A stretch of DNA of 64,000 bases, taken from NCBI GenBank assembly GCA_937125455.1, contig CAKZLK010000038.1, forward strand, positions 103,171 to 167,170, given 5' to 3'. The stretch comes from an uncultured Aequorivita sp. Its GTDB lineage: Bacteria; Bacteroidota; Bacteroidia; Flavobacteriales; Flavobacteriaceae. The number at the start of each line of letters is the position of its first letter. Positions within the stretch are counted from its first letter, which is position 1. Shown one piece after another: positions 34,514 to 44,394 of this stretch. The notes beneath the pieces are model-generated. The model did no database searches. It was not told the DNA's origin and saw nothing but the letters and a program-made list of their open reading frames with translations. Made by a program: the position numbers and the translations under genes.

Positions 34514-37012
34514 ATGAAACACACCTATCACATACACGGAATGACCTGCAACGGTTGCCGAAGCCACGTAGAAAGTACACTTTCAAAAGTTGAAGGTGTA
34601 ACTTCTGCCTCGGTCAATTTGGAAAAGGCCGAAGCAACCATAGAAATGCAAAACCATATTCCATTGGAAAAGTTTCAAGAAGCCTTAAAAAATGATGGTG
34701 GGCGTTACAGCATCCATAATATCGGAGAACACCATCATTCCGAAGACGCAAAAGTAGAAAAACCAAAAGGCAAAGGAACTGGAATTTTTTACTGCCCAAT
34801 GCACTGCGAAGGCGATAAAACCTATAATAAACCAGGTGATTGCCCTGTCTGCGGAATGGACTTGGTGGAAGAGCAAAATCTGTCGGCAACAACGTCCGAA
34901 CAATGGACCTGCCCAATGCATCCGGAAATCGTAAAGGATGGACCGGGGGCCTGCCCAATCTGTGGGATGGATTTGGTACCGATGCAGCCTGATATTTCTT
35001 CAGAAGAAAAAACCTATCAAAAACTGCTCAAGAAATTTTGGATTGCAGTCGCTTTTACCTTGCCCATTTTCCTAATGGCAATGAGCGAAATGATTCCCAA
35101 CAATCCATTATACCAAGTAATGGAACAGAAGTATTGGAACTGGATTCAATTTGCCTTATCGATACCTGTGGTTTTTTATGCTACTTGGATGTTCTTTGAA
35201 CGGGCTTATAGAAGTATAAAAACGTGGAATCTCAATATGTTCACCTTAATCGGTATTGGCGCAGGCGCAGCGTGGTTGTTCAGCGTTTTCGGAATGTTCT
35301 TTCCCGATTTCTTTCCTGTTCAATTTAAAACTGAATCTGGCGCAGTACACGTCTATTTTGAAGCTGCAACGGTTATTTTAACCTTGGTGTTGTTGGGTCA
35401 GGTTCTCGAAGCTCGTGCACACAGCAAAACAAATTCCGCCGTCAAGGAATTGTTGAAACTCGCACCAAACAAAGCTATTTTGGTTAAAGATGGAAAGGAA
35501 GAAGAAGTTACGATTGATTCAATTAAGTTAGGAGATATCCTTCGCGTAAAACCCGGCGACAAAATTCCGGTTGACGGTGTCATTTCCGAAGGAAATACAT
35601 CAGTTGACGAATCTATGATTACGGGAGAACCCATTCCCGTAAGCAAAAGTGAAGGTGACAAAGTAAGCAGCGGAACTATCAACGGCAACCAATCGTTTTT
35701 AATGAAAGCCGAAAAAGTAGGTTCAGGTACCTTGCTTTCCCAAATCATCCAAATGGTCAATAACGCCAGTCGCAGTCGTGCGCCCATCCAAAAATTGGCA
35801 GATACGGTTTCGGGATATTTTGTACCTATTGTGGTGCTTGTTTCAATCATCACATTCATTGTATGGGCAATTTTTGGTCCCGAACCTGTTTATGTCTATG
35901 CTTTTGTAAATGCAATAGCTGTACTCATCATCGCTTGTCCGTGTGCACTCGGTCTCGCTACACCAATGTCTGTGATGGTTGGGGTTGGAAAAGGTGCTCA
36001 AAATGGTGTGCTGATTAAAAATGCGGAAGCCCTCGAAAAAATGGACAAAGTAGATACCTTGATTATCGATAAAACCGGAACCATAACCGAAGGAAAACCA
36101 ACCGTTGAAAAGATTGGTGCTTTTGGGATGGAATTTTCTGAAAATGAAGTATTGCAACACATTGTTTCCCTTAACAATATGAGTGAACATCCACTCGCTG
36201 AAGCTACCGTGAAATATGGTAAAGAGCAGAAAGTTGAAGTTTTAAATTCTGAAAACTTTAGTGCCGTAACCGGAAAAGGTGTTGAAGGAACGGTAAACGG
36301 AAAAAAGGTTGCCTTGGGCAACGCAAAAATGATGGAATATGCCGAGGCTCAATTGACTTCTGAAATGGAAACCGAAGCGCAAAGCTTTCAAAAGCAGGGA
36401 AAAACAGTTTCCTATTTGTCAATCGATTCAAAAGTTGTGGGATATGTGGTCATCGGCGATAAAATAAAAGGAACCAGTGCCAAGGCAATTAAAGCACTTC
36501 AGGATAAGGGAATTGCAGTAATTATGCTCACTGGCGATAATCACGACACCGCCCAAGCGGTCGCAAAGGAACTAAACCTTGCCGATTTTAAAGCAGGAAT
36601 GCTGCCCGAAAACAAACTGCAAGAGGTAGAAAAATTACAGAACAGCGGAAAAATTGTTGCAATGGCTGGCGACGGCATTAACGATGCCCCAGCTTTGGCA
36701 AAAAGCGATGTGGGCATCGCAATGGGAACAGGAACGGACGTTGCCATCGAAAGTGCGATGATAACTTTGGTAAAGGGCGATTTGCACGGCATCGTAAAGG
36801 CAAGGGATTTAAGTCATAGTGTGATGCGAAACATTAAGCAAAATCTGTTTTTTGCACTGGGTTACAATATTTTAGGAATCCCAATAGCAGCAGGTGTTCT
36901 CTTTCCTGTGTTCGGATTGTTATTGTCGCCTATGATAGCAGCTTTGGCAATGAGCTTTAGCTCGGTTTCGGTCATTGCAAATTCCTTACGATTAAGAAAT
37001 ATTAAGCTATAA
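34514..37012 (+). CDS. copA: Copper-translocating P-type ATPase with three N-terminal metal domains
   Basis: 832 residues. Domains in order: an HMA (about 1-66, C12xxC15 in GMTCNGC); a first heavy-metal-binding zinc-ribbon-like unit (about 93-119, CPMHCEG...CPVCGMDLV); a second (about 134-160, CPMHPEI...[11 protein letters not shown]); then membrane helices with the ion motif C475-P-C477, phosphorylation Asp519 in [13 protein letters not shown] and [13 protein letters not shown] followed by ALGLATP is typical of Cu(I) exporters (P1B-1). It pumps cytoplasmic copper outward. Confidence 0.94.
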   Translation: MKHTYHIHGMTCNGCRSHVESTLSKVEGVTSASVNLEKAEATIEMQNHIPLEKFQEALKNDGGRYSIHNIGEHHHSEDAKVEKPKGKGTGIFYCPMHCEGDKTYNKPGDCPVCGMDLVEEQNLSATTSEQWTCPMHPEIVKDGPGACPICGMDLVPMQPDISSEEKTYQKLLKKFWIAVAFTLPIFLMAMSEMIPNNPLYQVMEQKYWNWIQFALSIPVVFYATWMFFERAYRSIKTWNLNMFTLIGIGAGAAWLFSVFGMFFPDFFPVQFKTESGAVHVYFEAATVILTLVLLGQVLEARAHSKTNSAVKELLKLAPNKAILVKDGKEEEVTIDSIKLGDILRVKPGDKIPVDGVISEGNTSVDESMITGEPIPVSKSEGDKVSSGTINGNQSFLMKAEKVGSGTLLSQIIQMVNNASRSRAPIQKLADTVSGYFVPIVVLVSIITFIVWAIFGPEPVYVYAFVNAIAVLIIACPCALGLATPMSVMVGVGKGAQNGVLIKNAEALEKMDKVDTLIIDKTGTITEGKPTVEKIGAFGMEFSENEVLQHIVSLNNMSEHPLAEATVKYGKEQKVEVLNSENFSAVTGKGVEGTVNGKKVALGNAKMMEYAEAQLTSEMETEAQSFQKQGKTVSYLSIDSKVVGYVVIGDKIKGTSAKAIKALQDKGIAVIMLTGDNHDTAQAVAKELNLADFKAGMLPENKLQEVEKLQNSGKIVAMAGDGINDAPALAKSDVGIAMGTGTDVAIESAMITLVKGDLHGIVKARDLSHSVMRNIKQNLFFALGYNILGIPIAAGVLFPVFGLLLSPMIAALAMSFSSVSVIANSLRLRNIKL

Positions 37013-37028
37013 TTAAAACTCAAAAACT

Positions 37029-37511
37029 ATGGAACATTCAAATCAACACAAAAGCAAAGGCAATTACACAAAATTCATTTTGATGCTCGTCGCATCTTTT
37101 ATCGCGATGTACATCACAATGTACCTAAATACGTATCAAATTGACCACGTTTATTTTAGCCTCACACGTTTCTATATGAGTTGTTTGGGCATTGCCTGTA
37201 TGGCAGTAATAATGTGGTTTTTTATGCGGAAAATGTACCAAAACAAGAAAAAAAACATCGCAATTTTGTTGGGAAGTTTAGTGCTTTTTGTTAGCGCACT
37301 TGGGCTTGTAAGGGCTCAAAGTCCTATTATTGGAGATATCCTTTGGATGAAGGCAATGATTCCACACCATTCCATCGCAATTTTAACAAGTGAAAGAGCC
37401 GACATAAAAGATCCAGAGGTCAGAAAATTGGCAGATGACATTATTGAAGCACAACGTAAAGAAATAGGCGAAATGAAAGAAATGATAAAACGTTTGGAAG
37501 CCGCAAAATAA
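37029..37511 (+). CDS. DUF305 membrane protein
   Basis: 160 residues with three N-terminal membrane helices, then a DUF305 segment with MIPHHSIAILTSERADIKDPEVRKLADDII. The HH and nearby Met are conserved in this family, which is common next to copper resistance genes and may bind copper. The C-terminus is a charged helix (EIGEMKEMIKRLEAAK). It starts 16 bp after copA and is probably in its operon. Confidence 0.85.
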   Translation: MEHSNQHKSKGNYTKFILMLVASFIAMYITMYLNTYQIDHVYFSLTRFYMSCLGIACMAVIMWFFMRKMYQNKKKNIAILLGSLVLFVSALGLVRAQSPIIGDILWMKAMIPHHSIAILTSERADIKDPEVRKLADDIIEAQRKEIGEMKEMIKRLEAAK

Positions 37512-37535
37512 TATTGAACAACAAACTTATCAGTC

Positions 37536-37602
37536 CCGAAGCTTCGGAATAAAACCCGTTAGGTTTTTTAAGAGAAATTGTCTGGTCGAGCGCTGTCGAG
37601 AC
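37536..37602. repeat. Intergenic hairpins (CCGAAGCTTCGG and CTCGAC-type)
   Basis: Three small hairpins lie in the 110-bp gap: CCGAAGCTTCGG, then AACCcgttaGGTT followed by T6 (a possible terminator after the DUF305 gene), then GGTCGAGCGCTGTCGAGACC. Short GC-rich palindromes like these resemble flavobacterial REP-like elements; a related CCCGAAG-TTCGGG hairpin occurs near 55860. Confidence 0.45.
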
Positions 37603-37621
37603 CTACTTAATTATAAATACT

Positions 37622-39415
37622 ATGAAAAAATACATCATCTACATCGCCATTTTGGCCGCTGGTTTAATATTGGGCTATGTCTTTTTCGGCAGGTCTGCTG
37701 AAGGAAACTCAAACACCAAGGATGTTTCCGATATGTCGGACAGTACCAACGAACAAAACCAAATGTGGACCTGCTCAATGCACCCACAAATTATGCAGCC
37801 CGAACCCGGCGACTGTCCCATCTGCGGGATGGACTTGATTCCTGCTGAAACTGGTGCAGACGGACTCGCAATGAACGAAATAAAAATGACCGAAAACGCA
37901 ATGGCATTGGCGAATATCCAAACCACCATTGTTGGCAATGTTTCAGGAACAGATGAAAACACAATTCAACTTTCAGGAAAGATAATGGCGAACGAAGAGG
38001 CCAATGCAGTTCAAGCGAGTTATTTTGAAGGCCGTATTGAAAAACTTAACGTCAATTTTACGGGTGAGGAAGTGCGAAGAGGGCAATTATTGGCAACAAT
38101 CTATGCGCCCACGCTTGTTGCAGCACAGCAGGAATTGTTGACAGCAGCAAATATGAAGGAATCACAACCTGCATTGTATAAAGCTGTCCGCAACAAATTG
38201 AAACTTTGGAAACTTTCTGAAAGCCAAATCAACCAAATTGAAAGTTCTGGCAAAGTGCGTGAAAATTTCCCCATTTACGCCACGGTTTCGGGTACGGTTT
38301 CCCAAAAAATGGCAGAGGAAGGAGATTATGTCAAGCAAGGCCAGCCCATTGTAAAAGTAAGCGATTTGGGAACCGTTTGGGCGATGTTTGATGCCTACGA
38401 ACGTCAAATTTCACAATTAAAGGAAGGACAGAAAATAACTGTTACTACCAACGCTTATCCCAACAAGGAATTTGAGGCAACAGTTTCCTTCATCGACCCA
38501 ACGTTGAACACAAAATCCAGGACAGTTGCCGTCCGTGCCACTTTGAACAATAAAGAGGACTTGCTAAAACCGGGAATGTTTGTGTCCGGAAAAGTGGCAA
38601 TGACAAAAGGCAATGATAAAATGGAATCCCAAATCACAATTCCAGCATCTGCGGTTATGTGGACAGGCGAACGCTCATTGGTATATATCAAAACAAACCC
38701 AAACGAACCTGTTTTTGAAATGCGGGAAGTTACTTTAGGTACTAAAAATGGCGATGTTTATACCATTACCGAAGGGCTTAAAAATGGGGATAAAGTAGTA
38801 ACGAACGGCACATTTACAGTAGATGCCGCCGCACAATTACAGGGCAAAAAATCTATGATGAACACCAAAGGAGGCAAAACAATGACGGGTCACGAAGGAC
38901 ATTTGGGTATGGAAAATGCCAATGGCAATTCAACAATAGACCATTCCCAAATGACCAAGCGTCTGGAAGTTTCCACTAAATTCAAGGAACAACTCAATAC
39001 TGTTTTTGAAAACTATGTTTCAGTTGATAAAGCACTTGTAAATGATGATGCCGAAACAGCAAAAAAATCAGCAAACGGATTGCAAAAAAGTATTGAAAAA
39101 GTGGATATAAAATTATTGAAGGATGATGCACACAAGCATTGGATGACGCTGGAAAAGGAATTGAAGGCATCCACAAGTGCCATAGCCACCACTTCGGATA
39201 TCAGAAAACAACGGGAACATTTCATTCATTTATCCGCACATTTAATCAATGCCGTAAAAACCTTTGGCATCAACCAAAAAGTATATGTGGATTATTGTCC
39301 AATGGCAAACAATAACGTGGGTGCCTATTGGTTAAGTAAGGATAAGGAAATTCGTAATCCTTATTTTGGTGCTGATATGTTGAATTGTGGTAGTGTAACA
39401 GATGAAATTGAATAG
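37622..39415 (+). CDS. CusB-like RND adaptor with metal-binding N-terminus and DUF3347 C-terminus
   Basis: 597 residues. The N-terminal anchor is followed by a heavy-metal-binding unit (WTCSMHPQI...[10 protein letters not shown], about 49-74). The membrane-fusion core (about 85-410) has FEGRIEKLNVNFTGEEVRRGQLLATIYAP and the matching GTVSQKMAEEGDYVKQGQPIVKV half-motifs. The C-terminal 140 residues are DUF3347 (CPMANNNVGAYWLSKDKEIRNPYFGADMLNCG). It links an inner-membrane RND pump to TolC and may load periplasmic Cu/Ag. Its likely partner is the CusA-type pump. Confidence 0.9.
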   Translation: MKKYIIYIAILAAGLILGYVFFGRSAEGNSNTKDVSDMSDSTNEQNQMWTCSMHPQIMQPEPGDCPICGMDLIPAETGADGLAMNEIKMTENAMALANIQTTIVGNVSGTDENTIQLSGKIMANEEANAVQASYFEGRIEKLNVNFTGEEVRRGQLLATIYAPTLVAAQQELLTAANMKESQPALYKAVRNKLKLWKLSESQINQIESSGKVRENFPIYATVSGTVSQKMAEEGDYVKQGQPIVKVSDLGTVWAMFDAYERQISQLKEGQKITVTTNAYPNKEFEATVSFIDPTLNTKSRTVAVRATLNNKEDLLKPGMFVSGKVAMTKGNDKMESQITIPASAVMWTGERSLVYIKTNPNEPVFEMREVTLGTKNGDVYTITEGLKNGDKVVTNGTFTVDAAAQLQGKKSMMNTKGGKTMTGHEGHLGMENANGNSTIDHSQMTKRLEVSTKFKEQLNTVFENYVSVDKALVNDDAETAKKSANGLQKSIEKVDIKLLKDDAHKHWMTLEKELKASTSAIATTSDIRKQREHFIHLSAHLINAVKTFGINQKVYVDYCPMANNNVGAYWLSKDKEIRNPYFGADMLNCGSVTDEIE

Positions 39416-39462
39416 AATTAGACACATATAGTTTTTGCACACCAGTTGCATTTCAATTTTTG

Positions 39463-39470
39463 TATATTTG
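39463..39470 (+). promoter_or_regulatory. -7 box TATATTTG
   Basis: A perfect TAnnTTTG ends 9 nt before the ATG at 39480, predicting a leader of only a few bases and an independent promoter for the CzcA-type block. Confidence 0.55.
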
Positions 39471-39479
39471 TCAAGCTAT

Positions 39480-39875
39480 ATGAAAATCATCGTTTCCATA
39501 ACAATGTCATTCCTATTCCTTTTTCAGGGAATAGCGGCCAATATGGAGGTGTGTGAGCAAATAGAAGAAATATCACACTTCGTTGCCCATTATCAAGAAC
39601 ATAAAGAGGTTGATGGCTATTCCTTTATAAAATATGTTTATGAGGATTACATCAACGACGATGGAACATCTGACGACCATCATCAGGATTCAGACCACGA
39701 AGATGTGCCTTTGCATACAAGCCATCAATGTTGTCAGCATTTTGTATTCTTCACACCATTTCAGCCAACATTAATTACTGATGTTTCCTTTGAGGCGCAA
39801 AATCAATTTAATTTCTACACATTTCATCTAAATTCCAGATATCTGGAATCCCTTTTTCAACCCCCACGAGTTTAA
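39480..39875 (+). CDS. Small secreted His-rich protein
   Basis: 131 residues with a signal peptide (IVSITMSFLFLFQGIAA). It has a cluster DDHHQDSDHEDVPLHTSHQCCQH (near 70-92) likely to bind metal, and ends FQPPRV. The start at 39480 was chosen because it begins the signal peptide and follows the -7 box; the frame is open 15 codons further up. It precedes the CzcA-type pump by about 100 bp. Function unknown. Confidence 0.75.
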   Translation: MKIIVSITMSFLFLFQGIAANMEVCEQIEEISHFVAHYQEHKEVDGYSFIKYVYEDYINDDGTSDDHHQDSDHEDVPLHTSHQCCQHFVFFTPFQPTLITDVSFEAQNQFNFYTFHLNSRYLESLFQPPRV

Positions 39876-39971
39876 TGAAAATATCTGCAACGGCAGGTAT
39901 CTTATAAATTATTGTTGTCCATATCAATCGTGGTCAACTTACTACTATTTATAATTCATTAAACTTTTTCT

Positions 39972-42900
39972 ATGATTAACAAAATCATTTCATTTTCCAT
40001 TAATAACAAGTTTATTATTGGGCTCTTTATAGTGGCATTGGTAGGTACAGGCATTTGGTCTATGGCCACTATAAATCTGGGTTCTGTACCCGATATTACC
40101 AATAATCAAGTGCAAGTTATTACCGTTGCCCCAAATTTAGGGACTGAAGATATTGAGCAATTTGTAACCTATCCGGTAGAATTGGCAATGGCAAACCTTC
40201 CTGATGTTATCGAGTTGCGTTCCGTTTCCCGTTTTGGTCTTTCTGTGGTTACCATTGTTTTTAAGGACGAGGCAGGCACTTATCTTCCCCGGCAATTGGT
40301 GCAAGAAAAATTGACCGAAGTCGCTGGAGAAATCCCCGAAGGCTTCGGCACGCCATTTATGGCACCCATTACTACAGGTTTGGGCGAAATCTACCAATAC
40401 ACCTTAAAATTAAAAGAAGGCTACGAAGATAAATATGATGCAATGGAGCTTCGTACCATACAGGATTGGATTGTAAAACGCCAAATGGCATTAGTCCCTG
40501 GAGTGGTAGAGGTCAATGCTTTTGGAGGCTATGTGAAACAATATGAAGTTGCCATAAATCCAAATAAGCTCAAAAGTTTTGGCATTACAATGAATCAGGT
40601 TTTTGAAGCCCTGAAAGTAAACAATGCCAATACTGGTGGTGCTTATATTGAAAAAAACCACCAAGCAAATTTCATTCGTGGCGAAGGCTTGGCGCGTAGC
40701 CTTGAAGATTTGGAAAACACCGTTGTAACCACACAAAACGGAAGCCCTGTTTTAGTGCGGGATGTCGCCGAAAAAGTGGGCTATGGGAATCAAGTGCGCT
40801 ATGGTGCGTTTACCCAAGATGGACACGAAACGGTTGGGGGACAAATACTGATGCTGAAAGGCGAAAGCCCTGGTAACGTGGTCGAAAATGTGGAGAAGCG
40901 CATTGCAGAAATACAAAAATCCCTGCCGGAAGGCGTTTACATAGATACGTTTTTAAGTAGAAGTGAACTTATCGGAAGGACCACAAGCACCGTTGAAAAA
41001 AACCTTATTGAAGGTTCATTGATTGTGATTTTCGTTTTGGTCTTGCTTTTGGGAAGTTTCCGTGGTGGATTAATTACGGCTTCGGTAATCCCACTGTCAT
41101 TACTCTTCGCCTTTATCTTGATGAAACAATTTGGCGTTTGGGCAAATTTAATGTCCTTGGGAGCAATCGATTTTGGAATCATCGTGGATGGTGCGGTAAT
41201 CATTGTGGAAGGTATGGTGTTCCACATCCATCAACGGATGAAGAAAACCACAACCGCCATTGGCCAGCCAGAAATGGATGAAATAGCCTATGAATCAGCA
41301 AGCACGATGATGAATTCGGCTTTTTTCGGTCAGCTTATTATCCTTATCGTATTTACACCGATTCTCTTTTTGACTGGTGTAGAAGGAAAAATGTTCCGTC
41401 CAATGGCATTTACTTTCGGATTTGCGGTTTTGGGAGCCATTATCCTTTGTCTTACCTACGTGCCAATGATTTCGTCAATGTTCCTAAAGCCTGCCAAAAA
41501 TCAGAATAGTTGGTTCGCCAAATTTGAAAACAGGATTGACGGTTTCAGCGATAAAATAATGTCAGGGTTGAACAGGGCGTATGTACCCTTGCTCAATTTC
41601 GCACTTCGCTTTAGGGCTGGTGTCATTATTGGTGCGGTAGGGCTGTTATTGATTGCAGGATTTATTTTCAGCAATATGGGTGGCGAATTCATACCTAAAT
41701 TTGATGAGGGCGATATTGCATTTCAGGCTTTGATAAAACCAGGGAGCAGTCTTACGGAATCTATTGAAGCCTCAAAAAAACTTCAAAATTTAATCAATGA
41801 ATTTCCTGAAGTAAAAACAGTGGTTTCAAGGATTGGTGTGGCCGAAATACCGACAGACCCAATGCCAATGGACATTGCCGATAGCTATATAATTCTTGAA
41901 AAGGATAAGAGCAAGTGGACTTCCGCAGATAGCAAAGAAGAACTCATAGAAAAAATACAGGAAAAAATTTCAGTTGTTCCCGGTGTAAATTTCGTGTTTA
42001 CGCAACCTGTGGAGCTTCGTTTTAACGAATTGCTTACGGGTGTTCGTGAGGACGTGGCCATTAAATTGTACGGAGAAGATCTGGGCGTGTTGGCAGATAA
42101 GGTACAGGAAATTGCGGCAGTCATACGTAAAGTTCCCGGTGCCGCCGACCTCAATGTGGAAGCCACGAGTGGTTTACCACAAATGACTGTAGAATACAAT
42201 CGTGCAAAAATGGCACAGTACGGAGTAACCGTTGATAAGCTGAATGATTATGTAAGTGCCGCCTTTTCAGGAGAAGCGGCAGGGGTGATTTTTGAAGGCG
42301 AAAAACGCTTTGATGTGGTCATTCGTTTGGCGAAGGACTTCAGACAGGACATCAATAGCCTTAAAAATTTATATATCGATTTACCAAACGGAGCGCAAGT
42401 GCCCTTAAAGGAAGTAGCGGACATCAGCTATAAGCCCGGTCCAATGCAGATTTCAAGGGACAATACCTCGCGTCGTATTTCGGTAGGGGTCAATGTTCGT
42501 GGGCGTGATGTAAAATCGATGGTCGAGGAGATTCAGCAAAAACTGGAAACGGAAGTGAAACTGCCACCGGGTTATTTTGTAACCTACGGAGGTTCGTTTG
42601 AGAACCTGCAACGTGCATCAGACCGATTGATGATTGTAGTACCTATCGCTCTTTTCCTAATATTCATATTGCTCTACTTTGCGTTGAGCTCGTTTTCCCA
42701 ATCACTAATGATTTATATGGCAGTTCCTTTGGCGGCCATTGGTGGCGTGTTTGCCCTTTGGATAAGGGGAATGCCTTTCAGTATTTCAGCGGGAGTCGGA
42801 TTTATTGTGCTCTTTGGAGTAGCGGTATTGAACGGGTTGGTACTGATAAACAAATTCAATGAACTAAAAGAAAGTGGAATGACAGACTTAAAAAAACGAA

Positions 42901-44387
42901 TATACGAAGCAACACACGAAAGGTTGCGACCAATTTTGCTAACCGCAACGGCGGCCATTATGGGCTTTATCCCAATGGCAATTTCTACCTCTGGTGGTGC
43001 TGAAGTACAGCGACCATTGGCAACGGTGGTTATTGGCGGATTGCTCACAGCAACATTTTTAACACTTGTAGTCCTTCCGGTATTGTACTATTGGTTGGAA
43101 TCGAGAAAGGAACGAAACAATACTAATGGCGATGTAAGCTATATCAACAAATCCACGAACATTGTAACCGTGTTGTTGATGGTGGGTGGTTTGATGGCTT
43201 CCGGAACTGCGGTGGCCCAAGACACCAATCAAGATGTAACAATTCCAAAGACCTTGACGGTAGATGAAGCCATCGCTTTGGCAAAAAAGAATTATCCATC
43301 GCTTAAGGAAAGTGAAGCTTTTATTGAAAGGGAAAAGGCTATGAAAGGCACCAGTTTTGACCTTGGAAGCACCCAAGTTTTTACGGGCAAGGAAGAATAT
43401 GGCAATAACCTTCCCGGGGTACAAACTACCATTGGTGTGCAACAGGGCAACATAGATTTGCTTTCTGGATTTTCAAAATCCAAGTTTTATAAAGAGCGCA
43501 TTGCCTTGGGAGAGAAGTTTTACGTAGCGAGTGAGCAACAGTTGGTGCGCAATGTGATGCAAGCATACGACCACATTAATTATTACAAGGCACAGTTGCG
43601 TTTTGCAGACCAATTGGACAGTATTTATGCCAATTTCAAGACCGCTGCCCAACTTCGTTATGACACGGGAGAAACTGGTAAGTTGGAATTTATTTCAGCC
43701 TCTTCAGAGTTTCAACAGATTCAAGTGTTGAGGCAACAAGCCTATGATGATATTGAAATTGCCAAGCGTGCCCTAAAACAATATTTGGGAACAGATGAAC
43801 CCATCGAAACGGTGGACGGTTTTTATGAGCCATTGGATTTTATGGCAACTTTGGATTCAACTTCGGTGGCAAACAACCCAATATTGCAATATGCGTTGCA
43901 GAAAGCCGAAGTAAGTAAAGCCAATGTGGGCGTTGAAAAATCGGAATTGCTGCCAAAATTCAGCTTTTCTTATGGACGGCAGGTTGTGGATGATGTTTCG
44001 GGATTCAATACCTATCAGGCAGGAATCAGTATTCCGTTGTGGTTTTTTCCGCAAAAATCACGGGTAAAGGCAGCCAAGGCAGATGCAATGATGGCAGAAA
44101 ATCAATATTTGGAGCAAAAGGCAACCACCGAAAGTAGGGTGTCGCAATTGTTCAAATCCCTTGAAAAAACGCAGAAAATATTGCAGTATTATGAAGAAGG
44201 CGCATTGCTTTTGGCGGAAGAACAAATAACAACCGCAGAACTGGCATCCAAGGAAGGCGAAATAGATTATGTGAACTATATCACCATCCTTAACAGTGCC
44301 ATCAGGATAAAGCAAACACATTTGGAATATATCAATCAATACAACCAACAGGCCATTGAGGTGCAGTACCAATTGGGCAATCTATAA
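39972..44387 (+). CDS. CzcA-type RND efflux permease fused to TolC
   Basis: 1471 residues. Residues 1-1045 are a complete heavy-metal RND permease. The TM4 motif GAIDFGIIVDGAVIIVEGM has the D-F-G-x2-V-D pattern of CzcA/CnrA pumps (divalent metals), though the usual VEN is VEG here. After LPVLYYWLESRKERNN a hydrophobic signal-like helix (about 1060-1078) leads into a TolC-type domain (about 1085-1471; LTVDEAIALAKKNYPSLKESEA, later ASKEGEIDYVNYITILNSAI). Pump and outer-membrane channel are one polypeptide. The adaptor gene follows 7 bp later. Confidence 0.93.
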   Translation: MINKIISFSINNKFIIGLFIVALVGTGIWSMATINLGSVPDITNNQVQVITVAPNLGTEDIEQFVTYPVELAMANLPDVIELRSVSRFGLSVVTIVFKDEAGTYLPRQLVQEKLTEVAGEIPEGFGTPFMAPITTGLGEIYQYTLKLKEGYEDKYDAMELRTIQDWIVKRQMALVPGVVEVNAFGGYVKQYEVAINPNKLKSFGITMNQVFEALKVNNANTGGAYIEKNHQANFIRGEGLARSLEDLENTVVTTQNGSPVLVRDVAEKVGYGNQVRYGAFTQDGHETVGGQILMLKGESPGNVVENVEKRIAEIQKSLPEGVYIDTFLSRSELIGRTTSTVEKNLIEGSLIVIFVLVLLLGSFRGGLITASVIPLSLLFAFILMKQFGVWANLMSLGAIDFGIIVDGAVIIVEGMVFHIHQRMKKTTTAIGQPEMDEIAYESASTMMNSAFFGQLIILIVFTPILFLTGVEGKMFRPMAFTFGFAVLGAIILCLTYVPMISSMFLKPAKNQNSWFAKFENRIDGFSDKIMSGLNRAYVPLLNFALRFRAGVIIGAVGLLLIAGFIFSNMGGEFIPKFDEGDIAFQALIKPGSSLTESIEASKKLQNLINEFPEVKTVVSRIGVAEIPTDPMPMDIADSYIILEKDKSKWTSADSKEELIEKIQEKISVVPGVNFVFTQPVELRFNELLTGVREDVAIKLYGEDLGVLADKVQEIAAVIRKVPGAADLNVEATSGLPQMTVEYNRAKMAQYGVTVDKLNDYVSAAFSGEAAGVIFEGEKRFDVVIRLAKDFRQDINSLKNLYIDLPNGAQVPLKEVADISYKPGPMQISRDNTSRRISVGVNVRGRDVKSMVEEIQQKLETEVKLPPGYFVTYGGSFENLQRASDRLMIVVPIALFLIFILLYFALSSFSQSLMIYMAVPLAAIGGVFALWIRGMPFSISAGVGFIVLFGVAVLNGLVLINKFNELKESGMTDLKKRIYEATHERLRPILLTATAAIMGFIPMAISTSGGAEVQRPLATVVIGGLLTATFLTLVVLPVLYYWLESRKERNNTNGDVSYINKSTNIVTVLLMVGGLMASGTAVAQDTNQDVTIPKTLTVDEAIALAKKNYPSLKESEAFIEREKAMKGTSFDLGSTQVFTGKEEYGNNLPGVQTTIGVQQGNIDLLSGFSKSKFYKERIALGEKFYVASEQQLVRNVMQAYDHINYYKAQLRFADQLDSIYANFKTAAQLRYDTGETGKLEFISASSEFQQIQVLRQQAYDDIEIAKRALKQYLGTDEPIETVDGFYEPLDFMATLDSTSVANNPILQYALQKAEVSKANVGVEKSELLPKFSFSYGRQVVDDVSGFNTYQAGISIPLWFFPQKSRVKAAKADAMMAENQYLEQKATTESRVSQLFKSLEKTQKILQYYEEGALLLAEEQITTAELASKEGEIDYVNYITILNSAIRIKQTHLEYINQYNQQAIEVQYQLGNL

Positions 44388-44394
44388 TCTTAAA

